Source: Oceaniferula marina (GTDB lineage Bacteria > Verrucomicrobiota > Verrucomicrobiia > Verrucomicrobiales > Akkermansiaceae). From it: a stretch of DNA of 64,000 bases. The notes beneath the pieces were generated by a model. That model had not been told where the DNA came from, searched no databases, and saw only the letters and a program-made list of their open reading frames with translations. A program made the translations under genes and the position numbers. Positions 26,249 through 35,249 of the stretch are shown one piece after another; position 1 is the first letter of the stretch, and the number at the start of each line of letters is the position of its first letter. The stretch spans positions 248,001 through 312,000 of the forward strand of contig NZ_JACBAZ010000004.1 of assembly GCF_013391475.1 (NCBI RefSeq), in the 5' to 3' direction.

Positions 26249-26470
26249 CTGTCCTCTGTCCTCTGTCCTCTGTCCTCTGTCCTCTGTCCTCTGTCCTCTG
26301 TCCTCTGTCCTCTGTCCTCTGTCCTCTGTCCTCTGTCCTCTGTCCTCTGTCTTCAAGTCTTCAAGTCTTCAAGTCTTCAAGTCTTCAAGTCTTCAAGTCT
26401 TCAAGTCTTCTAGTCTTCTAGTCTTCTAGTCTTCTAGTCTTCTAGTCTTCTAGTCTTCTAGTCTTCAAGT
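26249..26470 (+). repeat. Compound 7-bp and 8-bp tandem array upstream of the CCA gene
   Basis: Fourteen perfect copies of CTGTCCT (26249-26346), then seven of CTTCAAGT (26351-26406), seven of CTTCTAGT (26407-26462) and one more CTTCAAGT. Degenerate pyrimidine-rich copies of AACTTCCATCTT continue to about 26540, just before the GTG of the CCA gene. Confidence 0.97.
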
Positions 26471-26553
26471 CTTCTATCTTCTAGTCTTCATCCCTCCCTC
26501 CTTAAAACTTCCATCTTGAAACTTCCATCTTCCAACTTAATAACCTCCTTACC

Positions 26554-27882
26554 GTGTCCGAACTCCAAACTGCCGCCCACCGCATCGCCCGTCGCCTGAT
26601 CGACGACGGCCATACCACCTACTTCGCCGGGGGATGTGTCCGTGACGCCCTCCTTGAAAAAACACCCAAAGACTATGACTTGGCAACCTCGGCCACGCCC
26701 GATGAAGTGCAGGCACTCTTCCCCAAGTCCAATGCGATTGGTGCCCACTTTGGCGTCATTCTGGTTAAAGAAGCTGAGTATTTCTTTGAAATTGCGAGCT
26801 TCAGGCACGACGGATCCTACACCGACGGACGGCACCCTGATTCCGTCACTTTTTCCACGCCGGAAGAAGACGCCCAACGCCGGGATTTCACCGTAAACGG
26901 GCTGTTTCAGGACCCCCTGAGCGGTCGCATCATCGACTACGTAGGCGGCCAGAACGACTTAAAAACCAAAACCCTGCGAGCCATCGGTGAGCCAAGCCAA
27001 CGCTTCCAAGAAGATGCTCTGCGCCTGATGCGAGCCATCCGCTTTGCCACCGTCCTGAACTTCGAAATCGAGCCCTCCACCTGGCAAGCGATCCATGATC
27101 ACGCCGAGCTCCTCGGCCAAATCAGCAAAGAACGCATCCGTGAAGAGTTCGTTCGCATCCTCCTGGCCCCCTCCCGGGCGAGAGGCTTTGAGCTACTGAC
27201 CCAGAGTGGACTGATGCACCACATCATCCCTGAAGTCTACGATCTCATCGGCTGCGAGCAACCACCCCAATGGCACCCCGAAGGCGATGTCTACCAACAC
27301 ACCCGGATCATGCTCGACATGCTCAAGCAAGAACCATCCGAAGCGCTGGCACTTGCCGTGGTGCTGCATGACATCGGCAAGCCGGCGACTTACAGCTACG
27401 ATCCAGCAGAAGACCGGATTCGCTTCAACGGCCACGACCGAGTGGGAGCCGAAATGAGTGAATCCATCCTTCGCAGGCTGAAATGCTCAAACCAAACGAT
27501 TGAAGCCGTGCAAGCGATGGTCGCAAACCATATGAACTTCATGAATGTGCAAAAAATGCGCACCGCCAAGGTCAAGCGCTTCATGGCACGCACAACCTTT
27601 GAAGATGAAATGGAACTGCACCGGGTGGATTGTGCCAGCAGCAACGGCCTGACCGATAATTATGATTTTCTCAGACTCAAGGAAGAGGAATTCGCCGCCG
27701 AACCCCTGATTCCAACGCCTCTAGTCACGGGCAAGGACCTCATCGATCTAGGGCTCACGCCGGGTCCCCATTTCAAAGAAATTCTCGCAAGCATTCAAAC
27801 CGAGCAACTCGAAGGCCGACTGCATGACCGAGAACAAGCACTCGAATGGACCCGCAAATCCCTCATGCCTCATTACTCATAG
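26554..27882 (+). CDS. cca: CCA tRNA nucleotidyltransferase (poly(A) polymerase-like) with HD domain
   Basis: The 442-residue protein has the class II nucleotidyltransferase core: GGCVRDALL (about 26-34), the metal-binding DYDLAT (about 40-45), and RRDFTVNGL, RAIRFA signatures, followed by an HD phosphohydrolase motif VVLHDIGKP (about 268-276). It adds or repairs the 3' CCA end of tRNA; the HD domain may trim 2',3'-cyclic phosphates. Start is GTG at 26554, supported by conservation from MSELQTAAHRIARRL onward. The gene is directly behind a long tandem array and lacks a ribosome site. Confidence 0.93.
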   Translation: MSELQTAAHRIARRLIDDGHTTYFAGGCVRDALLEKTPKDYDLATSATPDEVQALFPKSNAIGAHFGVILVKEAEYFFEIASFRHDGSYTDGRHPDSVTFSTPEEDAQRRDFTVNGLFQDPLSGRIIDYVGGQNDLKTKTLRAIGEPSQRFQEDALRLMRAIRFATVLNFEIEPSTWQAIHDHAELLGQISKERIREEFVRILLAPSRARGFELLTQSGLMHHIIPEVYDLIGCEQPPQWHPEGDVYQHTRIMLDMLKQEPSEALALAVVLHDIGKPATYSYDPAEDRIRFNGHDRVGAEMSESILRRLKCSNQTIEAVQAMVANHMNFMNVQKMRTAKVKRFMARTTFEDEMELHRVDCASSNGLTDNYDFLRLKEEEFAAEPLIPTPLVTGKDLIDLGLTPGPHFKEILASIQTEQLEGRLHDREQALEWTRKSLMPHYS

Positions 27883-27908
27883 CATTTGAGGGGCTAGTTT
27901 GTCGGTGT

Positions 27909-28005
27909 GATGGTATTTCATTCCCGTCAGCCACGCTGACTCGCATCCACATCAAACTCTCAACCATTTTATCCATTCCGATAAAATAACCGGGAGAATG
28001 AAATC
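27909..28005 (-). repeat. Dispersed intergenic repeat A, copy 1
   Basis: Read on the minus strand, the segment starting at 27999 (ATTCTCCCG, TTATTTTATCGGAATGGA) matches 43025-43080 with about 80% identity over 54 bp. It contains a perfect hairpin ATTTTATC/GATAAAAT (27966-27987) and a second GTCAGC/GCTGAC (27926-27940), and lies between two convergent gene ends, where it could also stop transcription. Confidence 0.65.
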
Positions 28006-28020
28006 ATTGCTCTACCTCCG

Positions 28021-28467
28021 CTACGCATCTCCTTTTTCCCGAAGGTCGCGCAATACATCCGTCATATCACGCAGCTCGTCCCATACGTGCTGAACCACGT
28101 AGATCGGGGCATCCTGCCTTACGGCCAATGCCAGACAATCGCTCGGCCGGGCATCGATCTCAACCACCTTCCGCTCCATCACTTCATTTTCTGCGACCAG
28201 AAACAAGCGAGCATAAAACACCTCACCGTCAACTTTGACAATGGTTGCATGGTCCACCCGGCTGCCAAAAGCCTCCAGCACCTGGGAAAATAAATCGTGG
28301 GTCAGCGGCCGCGGCGGTTTTACCCCGGACATCACCGCATTAATCGAAGCGCCGATCGCAGGCTCGATGTAAAAAACAATCACCTTTTCACCGTCCCCGA
28401 GAAAGACCGCACATCCGGCCGGGGTGGGCATCAAGGCAACAGGCTCAACTCGGACATGATTTTTCAT
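28021..28467 (-). CDS. Bifunctional nuclease family protein (DUF151)
   Basis: The 148-residue protein spans one DUF151/BFN domain: FYIEPAIGASI (about 32-42), RPLTHDLFSQVLEAFG and the signature VEIDARPSDCLALAVR (about 102-117). Relatives in plants and thermophiles show DNase and RNase activity or act in stress responses; the bacterial role is poorly known. A TAGACT hexamer lies 6 nt upstream of the ATG, so it may be leaderless. It faces the CCA gene across repeat A. Confidence 0.88.
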   Translation of the reverse strand: MKNHVRVEPVALMPTPAGCAVFLGDGEKVIVFYIEPAIGASINAVMSGVKPPRPLTHDLFSQVLEAFGSRVDHATIVKVDGEVFYARLFLVAENEVMERKVVEIDARPSDCLALAVRQDAPIYVVQHVWDELRDMTDVLRDLREKGDA

Positions 28468-28509
28468 GCCCGGAGTCTAGCACAATCTTTTGACTTCGGC
28501 CACCTTTCC

Positions 28510-29037
28510 CTAAGCCCTGCCACCATTCGGTCGGGCCATAAACTTGCGGGCATTTTTGACGTATTTTTCGGCCCAGTATTTCACCTGTGCCTGATCCTTT
28601 TTATCCAAGGTTTTTACCACTTTGGCGGGACTTCCCAGAACCAAGGACCCAGGAGGAATCACAGTCCCTCCCGTCACCAGTGCATTGGCTCCAATGATGG
28701 ACCTCTCGCCAATCACAGCACCGTCCAGGATACAGGCACCCATGCCGACCAACACCTCATCCTTGATCGTACAAGCATGCACAATCGCTGAGTGACCAAT
28801 CGTCACCAACTCTCCCACATACGCTCCATAGTCATCCGCCAGGTGCACGCAGGCATTATCCTGCACATTCGACCTCGGTCCAATCACGATGTCATTGATA
28901 TCCCCACGCAAGGTTGCCTGATACCAAATGCTCGCTTCCTCTCCTATCGTCACACGGCCAATCACATCGGCACTGCCCGCAATAAATGCGCTGTCATGAA
29001 TTTCCGGCGAAATGCCGTCAAAGGTCTCAATTGCCAT
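28510..29037 (-). CDS. Gamma-carbonic-anhydrase-like hexapeptide-repeat protein
   Basis: The 175-residue protein is a left-handed beta-helix with hexapeptide repeats (ADVIGRVTIGEEASI, GPRSNVQDNACVH, GHSAIVHACTIKDEVLVGMGA) and a C-terminal helix. The histidine positions HLADD, GHSAIVHAC fit the metal ligands of the gamma-class carbonic anhydrase/YrdA family, although many members lack proven activity. ATG 29037 is chosen because it opens the conserved MAIETFDG segment, and it follows a minus-strand promoter by 6 nt. Residues read upstream are not protein-like. Confidence 0.88.
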   Translation of the reverse strand: MAIETFDGISPEIHDSAFIAGSADVIGRVTIGEEASIWYQATLRGDINDIVIGPRSNVQDNACVHLADDYGAYVGELVTIGHSAIVHACTIKDEVLVGMGACILDGAVIGERSIIGANALVTGGTVIPPGSLVLGSPAKVVKTLDKKDQAQVKYWAEKYVKNARKFMARPNGGRA

Positions 29038-29043
29038 GGCCAA

Positions 29044-29071
29044 AATATAGCGGCAGCCACCCGATTCACAA
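29044..29071 (-). promoter_or_regulatory. Promoter of the gamma-CA-like gene, leaderless
   Basis: On the minus strand TTGTGA (29071-29066), 16-bp spacer, TATATT (29049-29044), then 6 nt to the ATG at 29037. The transcript would start at or inside the first codon region. Confidence 0.6.
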
Positions 29072-29363
29072 GTTGCAATCTGGCAAACTAAGTGCCATAT
29101 TTCGCCACGCCAGCTCCAAGGAACCACATGTAGCAGGACAAGCGTATCCCATAAGGTGAGCGTTTGGGAACATCTCTGAATCCATCTCCCCCAATCTCAG
29201 GATTTTCCCACCGCATCGCCACCGTGGCATATGCCGTGCCCCTCCGGGCATCTCCATGTCAAACAAATCAAGGATCTCCCAATACACCGGCCTGTTTCAG
29301 GCCAGATCCTCAGATCAACACGACTCCTGCTTCCGGCACCCGGTGCTGCCCAACCACCCTACT
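29072..29363. other. Divergent intergenic region, no gene supported
   Basis: This stretch separates two divergent genes. Short open frames exist on both strands but their translations lack any family resemblance. No terminator or repeat was recognised apart from the promoter described at its left end. Confidence 0.5.
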
Positions 29364-30182
29364 ATGCAGCAATTTCTCATCATCGTCGCCATTGTCGTCT
29401 TCGGCTTTGCCCTGCGTTCATGCAGGACCAAGATCCTGCGCAAACTCGGAGCTGTCGTCATGCTCATCGCCTCGGGCCTCTGCTTTTATTTTTTAACCGA
29501 CAACATCTGGGCCGGGGTCACAGCTGCCGCTGCCTGGTTTCTACTCCCATGGGTCGAACTGCTGACGCGGATCCGCACCATGCGCATGCCTCTGGACAAC
29601 CATCTGGAAGAATCTTTTTTCACCAACCTGGACATCTTCCCCAATGCCTCAACCCATATCCGGACACTCGAAAAAGCCGGCTACGAACACATCAAAGACT
29701 GCGGGTGGAATCTGGGAGGCATGGAACAGCTTTATCAGCTGTTCTGGAACGCCGAGACCAAATCCGTTGCCACACTCTGCCTCTGTGAACAATCCAATGT
29801 CACGTTCACCTACTTGACCATCACCTCGCGCGATATCACCGACGGCGTATGGCGCACCACCAATTTCCCCTTTTCCCCCACACTCAAATCCGCGCCCAGA
29901 GTGCATTGGAACCAAGTCAGTTGCTCGAACGAATGCGCCATCAAGCTGCTCCGTGACCACCACACCTTCATTCATCGCCAAGGGTTCATCGATGACGACA
30001 TCAGCATCCCCGACCCTGACATGTTAGAACAGGAAATCGAAAACGAACTTCGCAATCAAATCGATCACAACCTGAAAAGCGGCATCATCACCCTTACTGG
30101 TGACGGCCATTTTCGCTACAGCCTGAAAGGTCTCTTTTTCCTCTGGCGCCAGTTCATTAAAGACATGATCCGTTTATGCTGA
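29364..30182 (+). CDS. Hypothetical membrane-anchored protein
   Basis: The 272-residue product has two adjoining N-terminal hydrophobic segments (about 2-18 and 27-62) and a cytoplasmic-looking C-terminal domain (about 75-260) with many Cys and Trp residues and a final hydrophobic patch (GLFFLWRQFIKDMIRL). ATG 29364 is chosen because hydrophobic sequence begins there; the frame is open further upstream but reads as low-quality protein. No family is recognised, and no operon partner is evident. Confidence 0.6.
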   Translation: MQQFLIIVAIVVFGFALRSCRTKILRKLGAVVMLIASGLCFYFLTDNIWAGVTAAAAWFLLPWVELLTRIRTMRMPLDNHLEESFFTNLDIFPNASTHIRTLEKAGYEHIKDCGWNLGGMEQLYQLFWNAETKSVATLCLCEQSNVTFTYLTITSRDITDGVWRTTNFPFSPTLKSAPRVHWNQVSCSNECAIKLLRDHHTFIHRQGFIDDDISIPDPDMLEQEIENELRNQIDHNLKSGIITLTGDGHFRYSLKGLFFLWRQFIKDMIRLC

Positions 30183-30532
30183 GCCAGACGGGCAGCAAGG
30201 CACAAAAACCGACGACTCAATCGGTTCATAAACGTCAGATCCGGCCTCATAGCTATTGGACCGTCAGATCGATGACATACCTTTGCATGGAGCCTCTCGG
30301 GGATGGAGGCCATGCCGGCATCGAGGTTTTAAGAAAAGCTGGAATCTAAATCCGTTGTCCCTGTTCCCAAAGATGATTCTCGGCTTGTTCAATCCAACCG
30401 GCTCAGCTGCCCCGAGGGGGGCAACACTCTGGTGGGCTCAGGGTTCTATAAAAATATCGTTTTTTGATAAAAAGTGATGTGACCATATGAGCAAGCTCGG
30501 TAATTACTATAGAAAAGATCTTCATTGCAGGC
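30183..30532. other. Intergenic region before the sigma factor gene
   Basis: 350 bp without a supported gene. The right part is A+T-rich (30446-30530) and contains TATCGTTTTTTGATA, a small hairpin, and TATAGA at about 30509, 18 bp before the TTG start; no convincing -35 was found. Short frames here have no protein character. Confidence 0.45.
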
Positions 30533-31096
30533 TTGAAAACAGACTCAGAAATTTCCGAGAGAACACCGGGCACCTCGAATGAGGAGCTGATCATTGGATT
30601 GATTTCCAAAAATCAGCCCCTCCTGCACGACTATATCTTTGCTTTGAGCGGAGACCTTTTCCTGACCGATGATATTCTTCAGGAAACCAATCTCGTCTTG
30701 TGGCGTAAAGCCTGCGAATACGACCCCCGTAAACCTTTTTTACCTTGGGCACGGACCATCGCCTGGAACCAGGTCAGAGCGGCGACTCGCGACCAGTCAA
30801 GAGACCGTCTCCTCTTCAGTGAGGATATCATGCTGCAACTAACCGAGGAAAGTAACAACACCCACGCCTACGCCCCCTCACACAAGGAGATTTTCCTTGA
30901 GCAGTGTATTTTATCACTCACTCAGAAACAACAAGATCTGCTCGAGAACCACTATCAGGAAGAATTAGGCCTCGAGGAAATGGCTCGAAAGTTCAGGCGC
31001 TCCCAAAGGTCCTTAGCCCAACACCTGTATCTGATACGCCAAATTCTCAAAAGGTGCATCCAATCAAAAATCGCCGTCGCACGAGCCTTAAAGTAA
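30533..31096 (+). CDS. ECF sigma factor, Rhodopirellula/Verrucomicrobium family
   Basis: The 187-residue protein has region 2 (YIFALSGDLFLTDDILQETNLVLWRKACEYDP, about 33-65, and PFLPWARTIAWNQVR) and region 4 (LSLTQKQQDLLENHYQEELGLEEMA, HTH about 130-175). It matches the sigma-70 subfamily typical of Planctomycetes and Verrucomicrobia. The start is TTG at 30533. The next gene, 3 bp later, encodes a FecR-like membrane protein, so sigma and likely anti-sigma/transducer are co-transcribed, and a PEP-CTERM protein and sulfatases follow. Its target promoters are unknown. Confidence 0.92.
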   Translation: MKTDSEISERTPGTSNEELIIGLISKNQPLLHDYIFALSGDLFLTDDILQETNLVLWRKACEYDPRKPFLPWARTIAWNQVRAATRDQSRDRLLFSEDIMLQLTEESNNTHAYAPSHKEIFLEQCILSLTQKQQDLLENHYQEELGLEEMARKFRRSQRSLAQHLYLIRQILKRCIQSKIAVARALK

Positions 31097-31099
31097 GTC

Positions 31100-32674
31100 A
31101 TGCCATCCCGTCGAAAGAACAACCCAATGCTCAAGCGACTGATCCAAAAAAGGATCCACGGTTCGCTGGATGCCGCCGGGATGGCTCAACTCGAAGACAT
31201 CCTGAGAAACGACAAAGCAGCCAGAACTTGGTACCTTGAAGAGATGCAGCTCCACAGTGCCCTGCACCGCTGGGCCATGCGCCAAACCCATAGAACCATT
31301 CCCCTTCCGCACGGCAACGAATCCAGCAATGCCATCACGCATGTTGAGGATTGGCTACAAAAACAGAAAAAACAACACGTCCTTTTAGCTATGGTAGCTT
31401 CACTGGTCATCGTTGTTGGCGGACTCAGCCTGATGCGGGCCTTTTTAGTAGAGGAAACAACGGCACCGCAGCACGCATTCCGGACAAGCTCCGGAACCAG
31501 ATATCAACTCAGCCACCCTGACGGCTCGGATCACCAAGCCGGGCATTTGGTTCATGGCTCACAGCTCTCACTCAGCCAAGGGTCAGTTGAGCTATCCATG
31601 GGCTCGGGTGTCCGGGCCGTCATTCTCGCCCCGGCCGAGATTGTCTTACAAAACGAAAACACCGTCTCGATGCCAGAAGGCATTGCATGGTTTCACGTTC
31701 CGAAAGCAGCCAAGGGGTTCACAGTCCACACCAAGGAGTTCCAAGTGGTCGACCTTGGCACTGAATTTGGCATCTCATCAGGAAAAAACCGCCACGATGA
31801 GGTGCATGTTATCAAAGGCCAGGTGCGGGTCCACAGTAAGGGACTCAGAAAAATCACGGAACACTTATCCGCTAACCAAGCAAGACGAACGGACCCTGTC
31901 GGAAGACTCAAACAAATCACCCCTCGGTTTTCGACATTTGAACGCGAGCTTCCAAGGACATTACCCCATCTGCATTGGTCATTTGATCACCAAGTAGCAG
32001 GAGGCTTCCCCGCAGAGGGCATCATGATGGACCTCGATCTGGCAACCGCCAGAACGCGAAATCCATCGACCAAACAACCAACCACCGAGGGGAGCTTTGG
32101 CCAAGCCGTGCGCCTGAACCATTACAAAAACGAACTCATCACCTCCCACCCCGGCATCAGCGGTAGTGAATCACGAACCATCGCCGCATGGATCAAAATC
32201 GAAGCGAAACACACACCCTCGCGTGGCCGCCGGACTATCCTAGGCTGGGGCAACCGAACTCTGGACAAAAACTCAAAAAAACGATGGCAGCTTTGCATCA
32301 CCGACAATAACCAAGGGGGAACGAACCACCTCGCGCTGACCGGTGCGGGCTTCTACCGTGGCAACACCCCACTCGATACCGACCAATGGTATCACGTCGC
32401 ATGTGTGTGGGAGTCCAAAGCCGGCAACACCACGGAGAACCATCCGCAACTTTACATCAACGGTGAACTGGAACAGACCAATATCCCAGCAACCCAAGGC
32501 CCTCCTGATACCGACATCGGAGGTCAAAGTTCTCCCGTCGTCATTGGCTCCCGGCTCCACTTGGATGCCACCAATCCGGACAGCTTTTTCGGCTGCCTGG
32601 ATGAGGTCTATCTGATCAAAGGGGCACTCAACCAACAGGAAATCCAATCGCTCATGCTGTATAACAAATTCTAA
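31100..32674 (+). CDS. FecR-domain membrane protein with C-terminal LamG domain
   Basis: The 524-residue protein has an N-terminal cytoplasmic part (1-90, with a motif TWYLEEMQLHSALHRW), one membrane helix (about 93-113), a FecR domain (about 150-265, with FTVHTKEFQVVDLGTEFGI and VHVIKGQVRVHS) and a LamG/concanavalin-like domain (about 300-520, with SRTIAAWIKIEA, DTDQWYHVACVW and FFGCLDEVYLIKGAL). FecR proteins transmit surface signals to a partner sigma factor. Fusion to a carbohydrate-binding LamG domain suggests that the glycan itself may be sensed in the periplasm. It starts 3 bp after the sigma gene. Confidence 0.88.
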   Translation: MPSRRKNNPMLKRLIQKRIHGSLDAAGMAQLEDILRNDKAARTWYLEEMQLHSALHRWAMRQTHRTIPLPHGNESSNAITHVEDWLQKQKKQHVLLAMVASLVIVVGGLSLMRAFLVEETTAPQHAFRTSSGTRYQLSHPDGSDHQAGHLVHGSQLSLSQGSVELSMGSGVRAVILAPAEIVLQNENTVSMPEGIAWFHVPKAAKGFTVHTKEFQVVDLGTEFGISSGKNRHDEVHVIKGQVRVHSKGLRKITEHLSANQARRTDPVGRLKQITPRFSTFERELPRTLPHLHWSFDHQVAGGFPAEGIMMDLDLATARTRNPSTKQPTTEGSFGQAVRLNHYKNELITSHPGISGSESRTIAAWIKIEAKHTPSRGRRTILGWGNRTLDKNSKKRWQLCITDNNQGGTNHLALTGAGFYRGNTPLDTDQWYHVACVWESKAGNTTENHPQLYINGELEQTNIPATQGPPDTDIGGQSSPVVIGSRLHLDATNPDSFFGCLDEVYLIKGALNQQEIQSLMLYNKF

Positions 32675-32725
32675 TACGCCGTCAAAAAACAACGAGACCT
32701 TCACCCAACAGGAGACACAAAACAT

Positions 32726-33370
32726 ATGAATAAAACAACTAACCATAAAAAACAGACCTTATTACTAAGCGCAAGCATCGCCGTCTTCGCATCCATCACC
32801 CCCGAGGCACAATCCTCCGTTTTTGCCAACGGAGGCTTTGATGACTATAGCGGAACACCTGCAGACGGCATACAGCTCAGCACCCTTACGCCCTCAGACT
32901 GGACAACGGTCGGCACTTCGAGTCAGGTGCTACTCAAGAAAAGCGGAGGGGGGTTAACGCCACAAAACGGCAGTTACTACCTTGGCATTTTTAACCGAAA
33001 CAATGGCGTTAGCCAAACTTTCGACACCGTCGCGGGCTACACCTACGAGCTATCCTTCTACCTAGCAAAACAAGCTACAAGTTCTTCGCCGACAGTGGAC
33101 GTCAACGTAACCGGCAACACCCCACTAGTTGACGACTCGATCCAGATCATCAACTGGGGGCAAGACACATGGCAGCAACAGACGGTTTCATTCACAGCGG
33201 ACTCAGCTTCCACCTCACTGAGTTTCATTGAGAATGCATCTTCACAGACCAGCTCCGCCGACGTCTTTGTCGATACCATCGTATTAAGCGTAACGTCCGT
33301 GCCTGAACCGAGTGCGACCACGCTGCTTGGTCTTGGTGGACTTGCTTTGATTTTACGCCGTAAAAAATAA
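32726..33370 (+). CDS. PEP-CTERM sorted protein with a carbohydrate-binding-like domain
   Basis: The 214-residue protein has a signal peptide (about 10-30), a beta-sandwich domain (FANGGFDDYSG, GVSQTFDTVAGYTYELSFYLA, and FVDTIVLSV) of the kind seen in DUF642-like and CBM-like modules, and a PEP-CTERM tail: VPEPSA, hydrophobic helix, ending LRRKK. A good ribosome site AGGAG lies 11 bases upstream of the ATG. It follows the sigma/FecR pair on the same strand and is closed by a terminator, so it may belong to the regulon or operon. Confidence 0.87.
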   Translation: MNKTTNHKKQTLLLSASIAVFASITPEAQSSVFANGGFDDYSGTPADGIQLSTLTPSDWTTVGTSSQVLLKKSGGGLTPQNGSYYLGIFNRNNGVSQTFDTVAGYTYELSFYLAKQATSSSPTVDVNVTGNTPLVDDSIQIINWGQDTWQQQTVSFTADSASTSLSFIENASSQTSSADVFVDTIVLSVTSVPEPSATTLLGLGGLALILRRKK

Positions 33371-33397
33371 CTCCACAGCCAAACTAATTATTACAGT

Positions 33398-33439
33398 CCA
33401 CTCTGACCCAGGTTTCAGCCAAAGTCGGAGTGGCCTTTT
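33398..33439 (+). terminator. Rho-independent terminator after the PEP-CTERM gene
   Basis: Ten-bp stem CCACTCTGAC/GTCGGAGTGG (one G-T pair), 16-nt loop, then CCTTTTATT. Confidence 0.78.
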
Positions 33440-33725
33440 ATTGTCCACAGCCCTAGTACGCTACTATGTTTGTAAGGAACATAGCTTACCCACTTATAAC
33501 TCAAGCATGTTCCCAGCAACCACTCGGCAGCCCGTGATCATATCATGATTGGAGCAAAATCTGGCTCTCCCAGATTCCATGAGAGCACATCGCCCCACTG
33601 CCTCAATAGCGGGACACTCAATGTGTTAGATCGCTTAATAGTCTGTAATCTTACCACATTCAGCCAACCCTCAATTCGCCGTTGAAAAAAGCACCTGCTT
33701 ATTGGATTTCTCAACCCGCATTTCC
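33440..33725. other. Intergenic region upstream of the sulfatase cluster
   Basis: No gene supported. It holds an inverted repeat CTATGTT/AACATAG (33464-33484, 7-nt gap). A regulator site for the sulfatase genes could lie here, but no promoter pair was convincing. Confidence 0.4.
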
Positions 33726-35249
33726 ATGAAAACCATCCTCATCACTCTCCTTCTGCTCCCCGCATTGATCCATGCTCAAACATCCACAACGGAAAAACCC
33801 AACATCATCCTCATCCTCGCTGATGACGTCGGCTACGGAGACCTCGGATGTTACGGAGCCAGCAAGATCAAAACCCCCAACCTCGACCAACTAGCCAAGC
33901 AGGGAGTCCGCATGATCGATGGTTATGCCTCGGCTGCCGTCTGCACCCCAACCCGATTCGCCATGCTCACCGGCAAGTATGCCTGGAGACAACGAGGGAC
34001 CGGAATCCTCCCGGGAGACGCGGGCCTCAGCATCAAACCCGGAACCGTCACGCTGCCAGGGCTGATGAGAAATGCCGGCTACACCACCGCAGTTGTCGGC
34101 AAGTGGCACCTCGGCCTAGGCACAGGCAAAACAAAATACCAAGGTGAAATCAAACCCGGCCCGTTGGAAATCGGATTCGACCATTGTTTTATTTTCCCCG
34201 CCACCAATGACCGGGTTCCTACCATTTACATCGAAGACCACCACATCGTTGGTGAAGACCCCGACGATCCTATTCTGGTCAATTACCGTAAACAAGTTGG
34301 CAATGAACCCACCGGCCGGAAGAATCCCGAACAGCTCGACCTGAAAGTCCGCCGTCACCCCGACCACCACGAGGGAACCATTGTCCACGGCGTCAGCCGG
34401 ATCGGCTACATGTCCGGCAATCAAAAAGCACGCTGGAAAGACGCCGACCTCACCGAAACATTCACCAGAAAAGCTATTTCGTTTATTGAAGAAAATAAGG
34501 ACAAGCCGTTTTTCCTCTACGTCGCCAGCCACACCGCCCACGAACCCTGCGTCCCCAACAAACGATTCAAAGGTAGTAGCCAAGCAGGAGCCCGCGGCGA
34601 CACCATTCAAGAACTCGACTGGCAGGTTGGTCAGATTATGACAGCCCTCGACCGCCTCGATCTCAGCGACAACACCCTGGTCATTTTCTCCAGTGACAAT
34701 GGCTCGGATTGGCCCGTAAAGCGCTTCGCCTACCTCTACGAGGATGAAGCGATCATGAGCGAACATAAAGCAAATGCCCCCCTCAGAGCTGGTAAAGGTG
34801 ACCCTTATGAAGGAGCGACGCGTGTCCCGTTCATTGCCCGCTGGCCCAAAGCCATCAAGGCTGGTAGCGAATCCAAGGAAGTCGTCTGCCTGGTCGACAT
34901 GCAAGCGACACTGGCGGCGATCACCGGTACCGCCCTACCGAAACATGCCGGTCCGGACTCGTTCAATATGCTGCCGGCATTTCTCGGCCAAGGCAAAGGC
35001 CGCAGCCACCTGGTCCTACAACACAACCGAGGGCACGGAAATTTGGTTATCCGTAAGGGGGACTGGAAGCTGAACCCCAGAAACAACGGCAAACACGAAC
35101 TCTACCACCTCGGCCGTGACATCAGCGAGACGAGCAACGTAGCGGACCAACATCCCGAAGTGGTCAAGGAAATGCTGAACCTGCTCAGCAACATCAAAAA
35201 ATCAAAAGAAACCCGCTATATGACGTCTTCCTCCGACATTTCAGGATAA
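33726..35249 (+). CDS. Secreted sulfatase (family S1), first of cluster
   Basis: The 507-residue protein has a signal peptide (TILITLLLLPALIHAQ) and the S1 fold: metal-binding ILADDVGYGDLG (about 32-43), the formylglycine motif CTPTRFAMLTGK (Cys73), GKWHLG, HTAHEP and SSDNGS with a metal-binding Asp-Asn. Sulfatases hydrolyse sulfate esters of glycans; C-x-P-S/T-R requires maturation by a formylglycine-generating enzyme or anaerobic maturase, neither of which is in the window. ATG 33726 is chosen over TTG 33702, which would precede the signal peptide. Substrate is not evident; the locus context suggests an algal sulfated polysaccharide. Confidence 0.93.
   Translation: MKTILITLLLLPALIHAQTSTTEKPNIILILADDVGYGDLGCYGASKIKTPNLDQLAKQGVRMIDGYASAAVCTPTRFAMLTGKYAWRQRGTGILPGDAGLSIKPGTVTLPGLMRNAGYTTAVVGKWHLGLGTGKTKYQGEIKPGPLEIGFDHCFIFPATNDRVPTIYIEDHHIVGEDPDDPILVNYRKQVGNEPTGRKNPEQLDLKVRRHPDHHEGTIVHGVSRIGYMSGNQKARWKDADLTETFTRKAISFIEENKDKPFFLYVASHTAHEPCVPNKRFKGSSQAGARGDTIQELDWQVGQIMTALDRLDLSDNTLVIFSSDNGSDWPVKRFAYLYEDEAIMSEHKANAPLRAGKGDPYEGATRVPFIARWPKAIKAGSESKEVVCLVDMQATLAAITGTALPKHAGPDSFNMLPAFLGQGKGRSHLVLQHNRGHGNLVIRKGDWKLNPRNNGKHELYHLGRDISETSNVADQHPEVVKEMLNLLSNIKKSKETRYMTSSSDISG

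Noticed and set aside
26195-26356. In-frame N-terminal extension of the prepilin peptidase with repeated TEDRGQR
   Set aside because: It is a translation of the CTGTCCT tandem array on the minus strand and precedes the conserved N-terminus.
21918-26470. Tandem arrays as possible CRISPR loci
   Set aside because: Units of 7-8 bp follow each other without spacers and there are no cas genes.
29066-29287. Minus-strand frame of 73 residues upstream of the gamma-CA-like gene
   Set aside because: It overlaps the promoter of that gene and shows no protein family features.
30256-30477. Frame of 73 residues before the sigma factor
   Set aside because: No ribosome site, no homology-like pattern and atypical composition.
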